Source: an uncultured Fretibacterium sp.
GTDB lineage: Bacteria; Synergistota; Synergistia; Synergistales; Aminobacteriaceae
Length of the DNA stretch: 24,401 bases
Direction: 5' to 3'
Assembly (NCBI GenBank): GCA_937915835.1
Contig: CALGHA010000201.1
Coordinates: forward strand, 1 to 24,401
Part shown: piece after piece, positions 14,881 to 22,431 of the stretch
Layout: each line of letters starts with the position of its first letter
Numbering within the stretch: the first letter of the stretch is position 1
The notes under the pieces: model-generated
Seen by the model: only the letters and a program-made list of their open reading frames with translations
Told to the model about the DNA's origin: nothing
Database searches by the model: none
Made by a program: the position numbers and the translations under genes

Positions 14881-15699
14881 ATGTACAAGAAAACAGCTCT
14901 TACCGCCTTAGTATTCCTGATTTTGATAACAGCTTTCACTCCATCATTCGCCGCCGCCAAAAAGAAAATGACCGATGAAGAATTTGTTGAGTTTTGCAAG
15001 ACATGTTCAGCGAAGGACATTCAGCAGGTCATAAAATCAAAGCTCGCTAACGTGAACGCAAGGAATAAAAATGAGCTTACACCTTTGATAGCAGCCTCGA
15101 CGTTTAATAAGGATACTGCCGTAATTACCGCACTGATAAAGGCAAAAGCTGACGTAAACGCCTCAACCAGCAGCGGACTTACTCCACTATTCGGAGCAGC
15201 AGCAATGAATAGCCTGGAGGCTGTCAATGTCCTGTTAAAGGCAAAAGCAAACGTTAATTTCATTATACCAGACGGAGATACGCTTCTTATGGGAGTAATA
15301 TATTCAAGAGCGATGAATGAAGACGGAGTGAAGGAGGATCCGCGCATCATCGAAGCTCTCATAAAGGCTAAAGCTAATATCAACGCTAAGAATAGTAAAG
15401 GCAAAACCGCTCTAATGACGGCCGCGCAATGGAGCAACAACGTCGAAGTTCTGAAAGTTCTTCTGAAAGCCAAAGCAGATAAGAATGCCTCCGACAACAG
15501 TGGATATACCGTAATCATGCATTCAATTATGAATTTCCATAACAATTTTGACATGCTCAGGACTTTAATATCAGCGGGAGCCGACATGAATGCTGAAAAT
15601 AAATATGGCAGTACAGCCTTAGATTTCGCTATAGGCGGCTTGCATTATGAGGCAAGATTAATTCTTGAGGAGGCCGGAGCAAAATCAAACAAATTCTGA
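14881..15699 (+). CDS. Secreted ankyrin-repeat protein
   Basis: A 272-residue protein. I chose ATG 14881 because it starts an obvious signal peptide (MYKK, hydrophobic TALVFLILITAF, then PSFAAA) and is preceded by AGAGGG; a longer frame from a TTG at 14779 would bury the signal and begins inside a terminator T tract. After a short linker there are about five to six ankyrin repeats with recurring cores: TPLIAAS, TPLFGAAA, DTLLMGVI, TALMTAAQ, TALDFAI. Four repeats carry nearly the same helix end (LIKAKADVNA, LLKAKANVNF, LIKAKANINA, LLKAKADKNA), which suggests internal duplication. Ankyrin arrays bind other proteins; the partner is unknown. Two TATACT boxes (14829-14834, 14843-14848) could be -10 elements but lack good -35 partners. 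The gene is bracketed by terminator copies A and B. Confidence 0.85.
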   Translation: MYKKTALTALVFLILITAFTPSFAAAKKKMTDEEFVEFCKTCSAKDIQQVIKSKLANVNARNKNELTPLIAASTFNKDTAVITALIKAKADVNASTSSGLTPLFGAAAMNSLEAVNVLLKAKANVNFIIPDGDTLLMGVIYSRAMNEDGVKEDPRIIEALIKAKANINAKNSKGKTALMTAAQWSNNVEVLKVLLKAKADKNASDNSGYTVIMHSIMNFHNNFDMLRTLISAGADMNAENKYGSTALDFAIGGLHYEARLILEEAGAKSNKF

Positions 15700-15736
15700 G
15701 GACGACTTCAAGCAAGTTATAAGTTGATAAAAATTT

Positions 15737-15774
15737 ATTCCTTCTTGTTTTCACAGTGAGGGGGAATTTTTTTT
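15737..15774 (+). terminator. Rho-independent terminator after the ankyrin gene (copy B)
   Basis: ATTCCTTCTTG (15737-15747) pairs over 11 nt with TGAGGGGGAAT (15757-15767), using G-U pairs, and runs into a stretch of eight T. It is almost the same sequence as copy A. Confidence 0.8.
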
Positions 15775-15806
15775 GCGAGTTAATAAAGTGAACTTTTGTT
15801 TAGTGT

Positions 15807-15835
15807 TTGACGTGAAAAATAAATATATTTATAAT
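15807..15835 (+). promoter_or_regulatory. Sigma-70 type promoter of the arg operon with palindromic spacer
   Basis: TTGACG (15807-15812, five of six consensus bases) is separated by exactly 17 bp from a perfect TATAAT (15830-15835), 37 bp before the argC ATG. A perfect 12-bp palindrome TAAATATATTTA (15820-15831) covers the spacer end and the first -10 bases; such AT-rich palindromes resemble ArgR boxes in general character, so a repressor site is plausible but unproven. Confidence 0.8.
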
Positions 15836-15872
15836 ACGCGGCAATAAAATTTTACGGAGAATATTTACTATC

Positions 15873-16802
15873 ATGAAAAAAGTTTTTATTGATGGTTATG
15901 CTGGGACAACTGGCCTGAAGATTTATGAGAGACTTTCATCGCGCAAAGATATTCAGCTTCTCACGCTCACTGAACAGACGCGCAAGGATATTAACGCCCG
16001 CAAAGCTGCTTTGAATGAGGCTGATATAGCGTTTTTGTGTCTTCCTGATGATGCCGCGAAAGAATCCGTCTCACTCGTCAACAATCCTAACACGGCGATA
16101 ATTGACACTTCGACAGCTCACAGAGTTAATGACGAATGGATTTACGGACTTCCTGAGCTTCAAGGCCAGCGCGAGAAGATTAAACTTTCAAAGCGTGTTG
16201 CTAATCCCGGCTGTCATGCGACGGGCTTTATTGTGCTGATTGCTCCGTTGGTGCAGAATGGCTTGTTAAATCCTGACGCTGAACTTTCATGCTTCTCACT
16301 CACTGGCTATTCAGGCGGCGGAAAAAAGATGATTGCTCAATACGAAGATGCTTCACGCAACACACTTCTTGACGCTCCCAGACAATACGGAATTTCCCAA
16401 GCTCATAAACATTTGCCGGAAATGGTGAAAGTCTGCGGATTAAATAAATCTCCTGTGTTCTGCCCAATCGTCGCGGATTATTTTGCGGGAATGGAAGTTA
16501 CGATTACTCTTCACTCTGACCAAGTTAACGGGAAATTTCAGGATTTGCGGGAATGTTACGCGAATTATTATCACGACGGCTTGATTTATTTCACTGAGCA
16601 AGACGCTTTTAACGAGAACGGCTTTATCTCGGCCGGAGCTTTCGCGGGACGTGATGACCTTGAAATTAGCGTGTTCGGAAATGATGAAAGAATTTTACTC
16701 GTCTCACGCTTTGATAATCTCGGCAAGGGAGCTTCAGGCGCGGCAATCCAGAACATGAATATCTTGCTAGGCATTGATGAGAAAACGGGATTAAATTATT
16801 AA
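15873..16802 (+). CDS. argC: N-acetyl-gamma-glutamyl-phosphate reductase (type 2)
   Basis: A 309-residue NADPH-dependent enzyme for step 3 of arginine/ornithine synthesis, reducing N-acetylglutamyl phosphate to the semialdehyde. The N-terminal GYAGTTG (8-14) is the nucleotide-binding loop of the family, DIAFLCLPDDAAKES and IDTSTAHRV follow, and NPGCHATGF (111-119) contains the catalytic Cys114. Later SGGGKKMI and HKHLPEM are further family blocks. The short length and the DIAFLCLPDDAA pattern match the type 2 subfamily. The ATG at 15873 follows ACGGAGA. It is the first gene of argCBD and sits behind a strong promoter; argJ, argF, argG and argH are not nearby. Confidence 0.94.
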   Translation: MKKVFIDGYAGTTGLKIYERLSSRKDIQLLTLTEQTRKDINARKAALNEADIAFLCLPDDAAKESVSLVNNPNTAIIDTSTAHRVNDEWIYGLPELQGQREKIKLSKRVANPGCHATGFIVLIAPLVQNGLLNPDAELSCFSLTGYSGGGKKMIAQYEDASRNTLLDAPRQYGISQAHKHLPEMVKVCGLNKSPVFCPIVADYFAGMEVTITLHSDQVNGKFQDLRECYANYYHDGLIYFTEQDAFNENGFISAGAFAGRDDLEISVFGNDERILLVSRFDNLGKGASGAAIQNMNILLGIDEKTGLNY

Positions 16803-16817
16803 ATGGAGATGAATAAC

Positions 16818-17666
16818 ATGAAACCAACTGAACGTGCAGAAATTCTTGTGCAGGCATTGCCATATATTCGCAAGTACACGGGAAAAATCGTAGTGATTAA
16901 ATACGGCGGAAATGCCATGACCAGCGAGATATTAAAGCAGCAAGTCATGGAAGATATAGTTTTGCTTCGGCTTGTCGGCGTAAATGTCGTGCTTGTACAT
17001 GGAGGCGGTCCGGAGATTAATGCCTTAATGGATAAATTAGGGAAGAAACCGGAATTTATTGACGGCTTAAGAGTTACGGACAAAGAGACGGTTGATATTG
17101 TTCAAATGGTATTGGCCGGAAAAGTTAATAAATCCCTCGTGAGTTTGCTTGAGACTAAAGGCGGGCGTGCAATTGGCCTCTCGGGAATTGACGATAAATT
17201 AATCGAAGCCGTGTTCAAGAATGAGAAGCTCGGATTTGTCGGCGAAATCACAAAAATTAATCCTGAGTGCGTTTATGACTTACTCGCGAAAAATTACATC
17301 CCCGTAATCTCGACGATAGCCTGCGGGGAAAACGGCGAAATCTTCAACATTAACGGTGACACTGCGGCGGCATACATTGCTGGAGCTTTACACGCTGAAC
17401 GCTTAATCATGATGACGGATATTGCCGGAATTTTGCGCGACCCTAAGGACCCGACAACTTTAATTCCTGAGATTACGATTGAAGAGGCCGAAGAGTTAAA
17501 GAAGTCCGGAATAATTTCTGGCGGAATGATACCGAAAGCTGATTGCTGCATAAAGGCTATTCGTGAGGGCGTAAACAAAGTTATAATTATGGACGGTCGA
17601 GTTCCTCATTCGATATTAATCGAGCTTCTCACTGATGAAGGAGCCGGCACAATGTTTTTGGCATAA
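16818..17666 (+). CDS. argB: Acetylglutamate kinase
   Basis: A 282-residue amino-acid kinase that phosphorylates N-acetylglutamate, step 2 of the acetylated ornithine pathway and commonly the arginine-feedback step. Motifs: VIKYGGNAM (26-34), VLVHGGGPEIN with the glycine-rich nucleotide loop, RVTDKETVDIVQMVLAGKVNK, NINGDTAAAYIAGAL and IISGGMIPK near the end. I place the start at ATG 16818, which has GGAG 9 bp upstream and gives the usual MKPTERAEIL beginning; two earlier in-frame ATGs at 16803 and 16809 overlap that ribosome-binding site. It is 15 bp after argC. The N-terminal stretch EILVQALPYIRKYTGK resembles the extra helix found in arginine-sensitive kinases, so feedback inhibition is plausible. 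Confidence 0.95.
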   Translation: MKPTERAEILVQALPYIRKYTGKIVVIKYGGNAMTSEILKQQVMEDIVLLRLVGVNVVLVHGGGPEINALMDKLGKKPEFIDGLRVTDKETVDIVQMVLAGKVNKSLVSLLETKGGRAIGLSGIDDKLIEAVFKNEKLGFVGEITKINPECVYDLLAKNYIPVISTIACGENGEIFNINGDTAAAYIAGALHAERLIMMTDIAGILRDPKDPTTLIPEITIEEAEELKKSGIISGGMIPKADCCIKAIREGVNKVIIMDGRVPHSILIELLTDEGAGTMFLA

Positions 17667-17682
17667 AGGAGAAAATTTTTTC

Positions 17683-18843
17683 ATGAACGTTCAATTAGAA
17701 GATAGAGAATACGTTGCGGGGACTTATAATCGTTTTCCTGTTACGATTACGGCCGGTAAAGGCTCACTTGTTACGGATATTGACGGGAAAGATTATATTG
17801 ATATGACTTCGGGCATTGCTGTAAACTCATTCGGAGCATGTGATGATGTCTGGTACAAAGCAATCTGTGAACAGGCCGCGAAAATTCAGCATATGTCGAA
17901 TTTATTTTACACCGAGCCTTGCGCGAAATTAGCTCACATGTTGTGCGAACGTACGGGAATGAGCAAAGTATTTTTCTCGAACAGTGGAGCAGAAGCTAAT
18001 GAATGTGCCGTTAAGACAGCCCGAAAATATGCCGCAGACACCAAAGGCCCGGACTATAACACCGTAATTACTCTCAAGAACAGTTTTCACGGACGAACGA
18101 TAACTATGCTTTCAGCGACCGGGCAAGATCATTATCACGAATTATTCAGGCCTTTAACTCCGGGATTTGTTCATGCTGAGCCGGAAGACTTGAATTACAT
18201 CAAAGTTTTGGCGGATGCTCACAAGACTGCGGCAATCATGATAGAATGCGTTCAAGGTGAGGGCGGAGTTGTCGCGTTAAGTCAAGAATACGTGAAGGGG
18301 ATTGCTGAGTTCGCACGTGAGAATAATATTGTTTTGATTGTTGACGAGGTTCAAACGGGCAACGGCAGAAGCGGACGACTTTACAGCTATATGAACTATG
18401 ACATTCAGCCCGATATAGTCTCGACAGCTAAGGGATTAGCCGGAGGATTGCCTTTAGGAGCGACGTTACTCGGCGAAAAGGTCAAAGATACTCTCAAGCC
18501 CGGAGATCACGGCTCAACGTTCGGCGGAAATCCTGTAGCTTGTGCCGGAGGAGTGAGCATTCTTGCGAGGATTGATGAAGATTTGCTTGCTGGAGTTCGT
18601 AAGAAGAGTGAATTTTTGTTCAAGAGTTTCACCGGAGCAGCAGGGATTGAACAAGTTTCGGGAATGGGCTTAATGATGGGCCTCAAGACTACGAAGCCCG
18701 CTAAAGATGTCGTGAACGCTTGTATTGCTGAAGGAGTTTTGTGCTTGACTGCGAAAGACAGAGTGAGATTGCTTCCGGCGTTGAATATTCCTGATGATTT
18801 GTTAGCGAAAGCCGCCGAAGTGATAAAGAAGTGCAGCGCATAA
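17683..18843 (+). CDS. argD: Acetylornithine aminotransferase
   Basis: A 386-residue class III PLP-dependent aminotransferase that makes N-acetylornithine from the semialdehyde and glutamate (step 4), and in many bacteria also serves in lysine synthesis. Blocks: SNSGAEANECAVKTARKY for cofactor phosphate binding, NSFHGRT, IMIECVQGEGG, IVDEVQTGNGRSG with the PLP-ring Asp, and STAKGLAGGLPLGA with the Schiff-base Lys250. The start is ATG 17683, supported by AAAGGAG at 17665-17671; a longer frame from 17635 would overlap argB. It ends the argCBD operon and is followed within 20 bp by a G/C hairpin. Confidence 0.94.
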   Translation: MNVQLEDREYVAGTYNRFPVTITAGKGSLVTDIDGKDYIDMTSGIAVNSFGACDDVWYKAICEQAAKIQHMSNLFYTEPCAKLAHMLCERTGMSKVFFSNSGAEANECAVKTARKYAADTKGPDYNTVITLKNSFHGRTITMLSATGQDHYHELFRPLTPGFVHAEPEDLNYIKVLADAHKTAAIMIECVQGEGGVVALSQEYVKGIAEFARENNIVLIVDEVQTGNGRSGRLYSYMNYDIQPDIVSTAKGLAGGLPLGATLLGEKVKDTLKPGDHGSTFGGNPVACAGGVSILARIDEDLLAGVRKKSEFLFKSFTGAAGIEQVSGMGLMMGLKTTKPAKDVVNACIAEGVLCLTAKDRVRLLPALNIPDDLLAKAAEVIKKCSA

Positions 18844-18850
18844 AGAATAA

Positions 18851-18893
18851 GAAAATCCCCCCGCTCTTTGTGAACAGGGGGTAAATTTTTTAC
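18851..18893. terminator. Bidirectional terminator between argD and the convergent transporter gene
   Basis: A C-run (18857-18862) pairs with GGGGG (18877-18881) around a loop of about 14 nt. A T-rich tract follows on the plus strand (AAATTTTTT), and the A-rich left flank gives a T-rich tract for transcripts from the minus strand. The minus-strand stop codon lies inside the plus-strand T tract. Confidence 0.7.
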
Positions 18894-20131
18894 AGGCCTA
18901 ACATTCTCATAATTGATGAGCCAGTCATGACCAGCGCAAATAAATAGCTCACCAACATAAAGAACTGTAACACTCTCGGCTGAGGCATATCGTTTTGTTC
19001 GTTAATGTCCTTCCTGAAGATTAAGCGCGTAACGAAAAATCCTCCGAATGGTGTAGCTATTGCCGTCGCGATATTAGCGATTAAAATTAACTGTGTCGGA
19101 CTCCCGTTGTAAGTGAAGCATATCGCCGTCGTGATGACTATGCAAATCAGACTTCCCCACTTTATAAAGTTCGACTCCAATCTTGTAGGCTTGTCAATTC
19201 CTGCCGCGAGCAAAACCATTCCCCTTTGAGTATTTCCCAGCAATGACGAGAAAGCCGCCGCTAATAATGCAACTCCCATAACAATCGGAGCAGTGCTGCC
19301 CAAAAACGGAACGAGTAATTCTCCCAATTGTGCCGGAGTCTTTATGCCCTGACCAGTCGGATGAAGAACTATTGCGCCGACTAAGAATATTGCTCCGGAG
19401 ATTAACACGACAGCTACAACGTGCGCGATAGCATCAGCTAACATTATGCCGTTGAACAAGTCCTCACGCTTCCATTGTTTCTCGAGGCCTAAATATGTCC
19501 CGTAAATTCCAGCCGTAATTGCCGCGTTTGTGCTAACATAAGCAAGCGAAGTTGCAAGACTTCCAGGAGCAACACTCCAATGAGTTATGGCGTGTCCGAA
19601 CTCCAGCCAGTCCGGGCCGCCCGTTGCTATTAACGTCGCGAAGAAACAAATTATCATGCCGACGATACAAAGCGTGATTATCTTCTCAACTTTCGAGTAA
19701 ACTCCTTTAGCGAAATAACATCCAAGAGTTATAGCAATCATGAAGAGTGAGCCGATTTTCCAGTTTATGCCCGTAATCAAGTTCAAGCCCGTACCAGAAC
19801 CCGTGATATTTCCCATCGTGAAGAAGAAGCATGATAAGAACGTCGCAACTCCTGTGATTAACGCCGCCGCATTCCCGTAATAATGTCGTATCGCGTGAAT
19901 TGTCGGCATTCCCGTCAACATGGAAATTCTGTAGCAAGTCAGCATGAAAGTAATTCCCATCATGATAATCGGGATAATCAGCCAAATCATTGTGTAGCCG
20001 TAATTCGCTCCCATCATTGCGGAAGTCGTAATATTTCCCGGACCAATTACAACACCGGCTAAAATTATTCCCGGCCCAATTCTCTTGAGAATTTCTCCCC
20101 ATGACGCTCGTTGAATTTTCTTAGTGTCCAT
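18890..20131 (-). CDS. Nramp-related membrane transporter with non-canonical substrate motifs
   Basis: A 413-residue integral membrane protein with about 11 hydrophobic segments and the general layout of the Nramp family. The first helix reads VIGPGNITTSAMMGANYGYTMIW, aligning with the family's DPGN-(x)n-AGAxYGYxLLW but with Gly30 where the metal-binding Asp normally is. The helix 6 region (about 205-225, SLAYVSTNAAITAGIYGTYLG) has no MPH-like Met or His. The classical divalent-metal ligands are therefore absent, so manganese or iron transport is doubtful. The ATG at 20131 (minus) has AGGAGG 9 bp upstream; a longer frame starting ten codons earlier would overlap it. It follows the DapA-like gene in the same direction, so it may import that enzyme's substrate or export its product. 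Family call is firm, substrate unknown. Confidence 0.82.
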   Translation of the reverse strand: MDTKKIQRASWGEILKRIGPGIILAGVVIGPGNITTSAMMGANYGYTMIWLIIPIIMMGITFMLTCYRISMLTGMPTIHAIRHYYGNAAALITGVATFLSCFFFTMGNITGSGTGLNLITGINWKIGSLFMIAITLGCYFAKGVYSKVEKIITLCIVGMIICFFATLIATGGPDWLEFGHAITHWSVAPGSLATSLAYVSTNAAITAGIYGTYLGLEKQWKREDLFNGIMLADAIAHVVAVVLISGAIFLVGAIVLHPTGQGIKTPAQLGELLVPFLGSTAPIVMGVALLAAAFSSLLGNTQRGMVLLAAGIDKPTRLESNFIKWGSLICIVITTAICFTYNGSPTQLILIANIATAIATPFGGFFVTRLIFRKDINEQNDMPQPRVLQFFMLVSYLFALVMTGSSIMRMLGL

Positions 20132-20159
20132 AAATTTCTGCCTCCTTTTGATTAACAAC

Positions 20160-20201
20160 AAGCGGCCTTCGAGAATTTTTGCTTATCCTCTTTGACCGCT
20201 T
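20160..20201 (-). other. Intercistronic hairpin between the lyase and transporter genes
   Basis: On the minus strand AAGCGGTC pairs with GGCCGCTT (8 bp, one G-U), with a possible inner GAG/CTC stem and no T tract. It lies 29 bp before the transporter start, so it may be an mRNA stability or processing element instead of a terminator. Confidence 0.4.
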
Positions 20202-20240
20202 CCGTGAAAATTTACCTTGTTCGATAAAAAGTTTTAATGC

Positions 20241-21212
20241 TTACTCGTATTTGCTCATGTCAACTTTGCCCAGACCTGAGAGCTTAATTCCTTCGGCTAC
20301 CCAGTCTTTCTCTTCCTGATCCAGCGGAAGAACGGGCTTACGCATTAAAGCACTCTTGAAGATTCCGCGCTGTGCAAGTGTCTCTTTAAGTCTCGCGTGA
20401 GCTTCTCCTGAAGGCTGACCGCCGCCGTAAATCGCCTGTGAAATCGGGTAAATCTTGTTCGACCAGTCCTGAGCCTCTTTGAGTGTGTGCTTGTCAGGAT
20501 GTGAGAATACGTCCCAAGCTCCTGTGATTAATTCAGGTACACAGCCGGCAAATCCGATTAAAGCTCCGTCCATTCCTGTGAACCATGTTACGCAGAGTGT
20601 TTCATCATGGCAGGTAATGAGCGAAATATCCGGGCACTGTTTACGAAGTTCACGTACATCATGCTCATAAATTGAAGTTACACGGGTTCCGACTTTAATG
20701 CATTTGACGTGAGGAATTTCCTTGCACATCTTGATTAACGTCTCAACAGGGTAAAATGCTTTGCTCGTCGCAGGATAAAGGTGAATGATAATGTCGATGT
20801 CTGCTCCTTCAGCTACGTCCTTGATATACTCAAACGGAGCGTTAGGGTTCATTCCGAAGCGAAGCCACATATGCGGGGGCATTAAAAGTATTCCGTCAGC
20901 GCCAGCTTCTTTTGCCTCGCGAGCCATCTCGATGCTCTCTTGAGTGTTCTCACAGTTTACGCCGGAAATAATCGTCATGATGTCGCCGCATTCTTCAGCG
21001 CAAATCTCAGTTACACGTTTTCTTTCTGCTCTGGTTAAACCCGTAATCTCGCCGGTATGTCCATTGCAGACTAAGCCTTTAATTCCCTTGTCATAGAAGC
21101 TCTTAATCCAGCGGAGGTAAACTCGGAACTCTTTTTCATTGATGCTGTAGTCATCGTTGAGCGGTACAGATACTGCGGGGAAAATCGTCTTAAATGTAAC
21201 TTCTTTTGCCAT
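20241..21212 (-). CDS. DapA/NAL-family lyase or aldolase (Schiff-base type)
   Basis: A 323-residue member of the dihydrodipicolinate synthase/N-acetylneuraminate lyase family, TIM-barrel enzymes that join or cleave pyruvate-type 2-oxo acids through a lysine Schiff base. Visible elements are the substrate loop GHTGEITGLT (51-60, replacing the GTTGE of true DapA), Tyr146 in HLYPATS and the Schiff-base Lys173 in KCIKVGT. It is longer than typical DapA (about 290-300). The start is ATG 21212 (minus) after GAAGGGAG; a longer frame begins 14 codons earlier but overlaps that site. The altered loop, its local LacI regulator and the partner transporter argue for a catabolic 2-oxo acid aldolase or dehydratase instead of lysine biosynthesis. 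The exact substrate cannot be read from sequence. Confidence 0.85.
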   Translation of the reverse strand: MAKEVTFKTIFPAVSVPLNDDYSINEKEFRVYLRWIKSFYDKGIKGLVCNGHTGEITGLTRAERKRVTEICAEECGDIMTIISGVNCENTQESIEMAREAKEAGADGILLMPPHMWLRFGMNPNAPFEYIKDVAEGADIDIIIHLYPATSKAFYPVETLIKMCKEIPHVKCIKVGTRVTSIYEHDVRELRKQCPDISLITCHDETLCVTWFTGMDGALIGFAGCVPELITGAWDVFSHPDKHTLKEAQDWSNKIYPISQAIYGGGQPSGEAHARLKETLAQRGIFKSALMRKPVLPLDQEEKDWVAEGIKLSGLGKVDMSKYE

Positions 21213-21246
21213 AACACAAAAGCTCCCTTCAAAATATTTTGTTTTA

Positions 21247-21330
21247 TCTTGCATTTATTGGATGGCGTAAATTCTAAAGTATGTGAATATAAATGTCAAT
21301 TATTTTGCTTAATCTTGCATACTCTTGCAT
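21247..21330. repeat. Three TCTTGCAT direct repeats in the lacI/lyase intergenic region
   Basis: Identical octamers lie at 21247-21254, 21313-21320 and 21323-21330. The last two are spaced 10 bp, one helical turn. The first lies about +11 to +18 of the predicted minus-strand transcript; the other two fall between the -35 area and -10 of the plus-strand promoter. This placement suits operator half-sites for the adjacent LacI-type protein, although no clear palindrome is seen. Confidence 0.6.
21271..21299 (-). promoter_or_regulatory. Sigma-70 type promoter of the lyase-transporter operon
   Basis: Read on the minus strand, a perfect TTGACA (21299-21294) is followed after exactly 17 bp by TAGAAT (21276-21271, five of six consensus bases), giving an expected start near 21264, about 50 nt before the lyase ATG. 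Confidence 0.8.
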
Positions 21331-21342
21331 ATGTAGTATAAT
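21315..21342 (+). promoter_or_regulatory. Probable promoter of the LacI-type regulator gene
   Basis: A perfect TATAAT at 21337-21342 lies 41 bp before the ATG. TTGCAT at 21315-21320, 16 bp upstream, is a weak -35 candidate and is part of one octamer repeat, which would allow autoregulation. Confidence 0.5.
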
Positions 21343-21382
21343 TTCTGACAATTTCATTCATCCCATAAAGGAGCAAGATACT

Positions 21383-22390
21383 ATGAGCACGCTTGAAGAT
21401 GTCGCGAAATTGGCCAAGTGTAACCCTGCGACCGTCTCAAGGGCATTGAATAACACTTCATACGTTCATCCTGAGACGAAAGCAAGAATTATGGCGGCAG
21501 TTGCTGAGCTGAATTATCATCCGAACATAATCGCCCGAAGCATAAGAAAGGGTAAACGTCGTACAATCGGTGTAGTCGTTCCGAATGTGAGACTTTCGAT
21601 ATTTGGGGACATTGCACAGACGATTGATATTGAGGCGAGAAAAGCAGGTTACTCAATATTATTCTGTCATACTAACGATGATCCTGAAGCTGAACGTGAA
21701 TGCCTTGACAGGTTGCGTTACGGTTTCACTGACGGGATTATTATTGCGGCAACAGGAAAAAATATGAGCTTAATCCGGGACATTCATAATCAGGGAATTG
21801 CTGTAGTCCAGATTATAAGAAAGCAGGATAACTCACTCAGCAGTATTGTTAGCGATTACGAGGGCGGGAGTTATGACGCTATGCATTATCTTTACAACAA
21901 GGGCTGTCGGAAAATTGGCCTGGTTAATGGTCCTTCACACGGAAGATTTGCATTGAGACCTTACAAGACACGCTACGAAGGTTATAAACGCGCAATAACT
22001 GAGCTTGAATTGCCGGAAATTTGCGAGTTCACTAACGGCGTAATTAACGGCTACGAATCCGGGCGGCAATGTATCGAAAAAATGATTGACGATAATCCGG
22101 AACTTGACGCTATTATGACGGCAATAGATACTTACGGAATGGCGGCTATGAAAGTCCTGCATGAACGTAATATCAATGTCCCGGAGAAAATAAGGATTGT
22201 GAGCTTGACAGGCTGCTTCATCGGAAATTTGCTCGAGAAAACTTTAACGTCATTTGAGCTTCCGGCGGTTGAAATTGGGGAAAATGCCGCGAGAATGGTG
22301 ATTAAAGAGATTGAGTCGCCGATTGGAGATAAACCCAGCATTCAGCACTTAATGTTTGCCGCGTCATTGTCAGAACGTGAAAGCTCATGA
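21383..22390 (+). CDS. LacI/GalR-family transcriptional regulator
   Basis: A 335-residue DNA-binding regulator. The N-terminal helix-turn-helix and hinge are canonical: TLEDVAKLAKCNPATVSRALNN (3-24), then YVHPETKARIMAAVAELNYHPN and ARSIRKGKRRTIGVVVPNV. The rest is a periplasmic-binding-protein-like effector domain (blocks GFTDGIIIAATG, IVSDYEGGSYDAMHYLYNKGCRKIGLVNGP, DAIMTAIDTYGMAAMKVL, LTSFELPAVEIGENAARMV). The start ATG 21383 has AAAGGAG 9 bp upstream; the longer frame from 21293 would run through the promoter. It is divergent from the DapA-like/Nramp-like operon and very probably represses it until a small-molecule effector binds. Confidence 0.92.
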   Translation: MSTLEDVAKLAKCNPATVSRALNNTSYVHPETKARIMAAVAELNYHPNIIARSIRKGKRRTIGVVVPNVRLSIFGDIAQTIDIEARKAGYSILFCHTNDDPEAERECLDRLRYGFTDGIIIAATGKNMSLIRDIHNQGIAVVQIIRKQDNSLSSIVSDYEGGSYDAMHYLYNKGCRKIGLVNGPSHGRFALRPYKTRYEGYKRAITELELPEICEFTNGVINGYESGRQCIEKMIDDNPELDAIMTAIDTYGMAAMKVLHERNINVPEKIRIVSLTGCFIGNLLEKTLTSFELPAVEIGENAARMVIKEIESPIGDKPSIQHLMFAASLSERESS

Positions 22391-22397
22391 AAAATTG

Positions 22398-22431
22398 CCT
22401 CCCCTGTTTTTGCAGAGGAGGTTAAAATTTT
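22398..22431. terminator. Hairpin terminator between convergent lacI-type gene and serA
   Basis: CCTCCCCTG (22398-22406) pairs with CAGAGGAGG (22413-22421) with one mismatch. AAAATTTT follows and AAAAATT precedes it, so it can act in both directions. The serA stop is at its edge (22430). Confidence 0.68.

Noticed and set aside
15021..15587. 188-residue open frame on the minus strand opposite the ankyrin gene
   Set aside because: It is a shadow of the repetitive Ala/Lys-rich coding strand, with no ribosome-binding site or recognisable domain.
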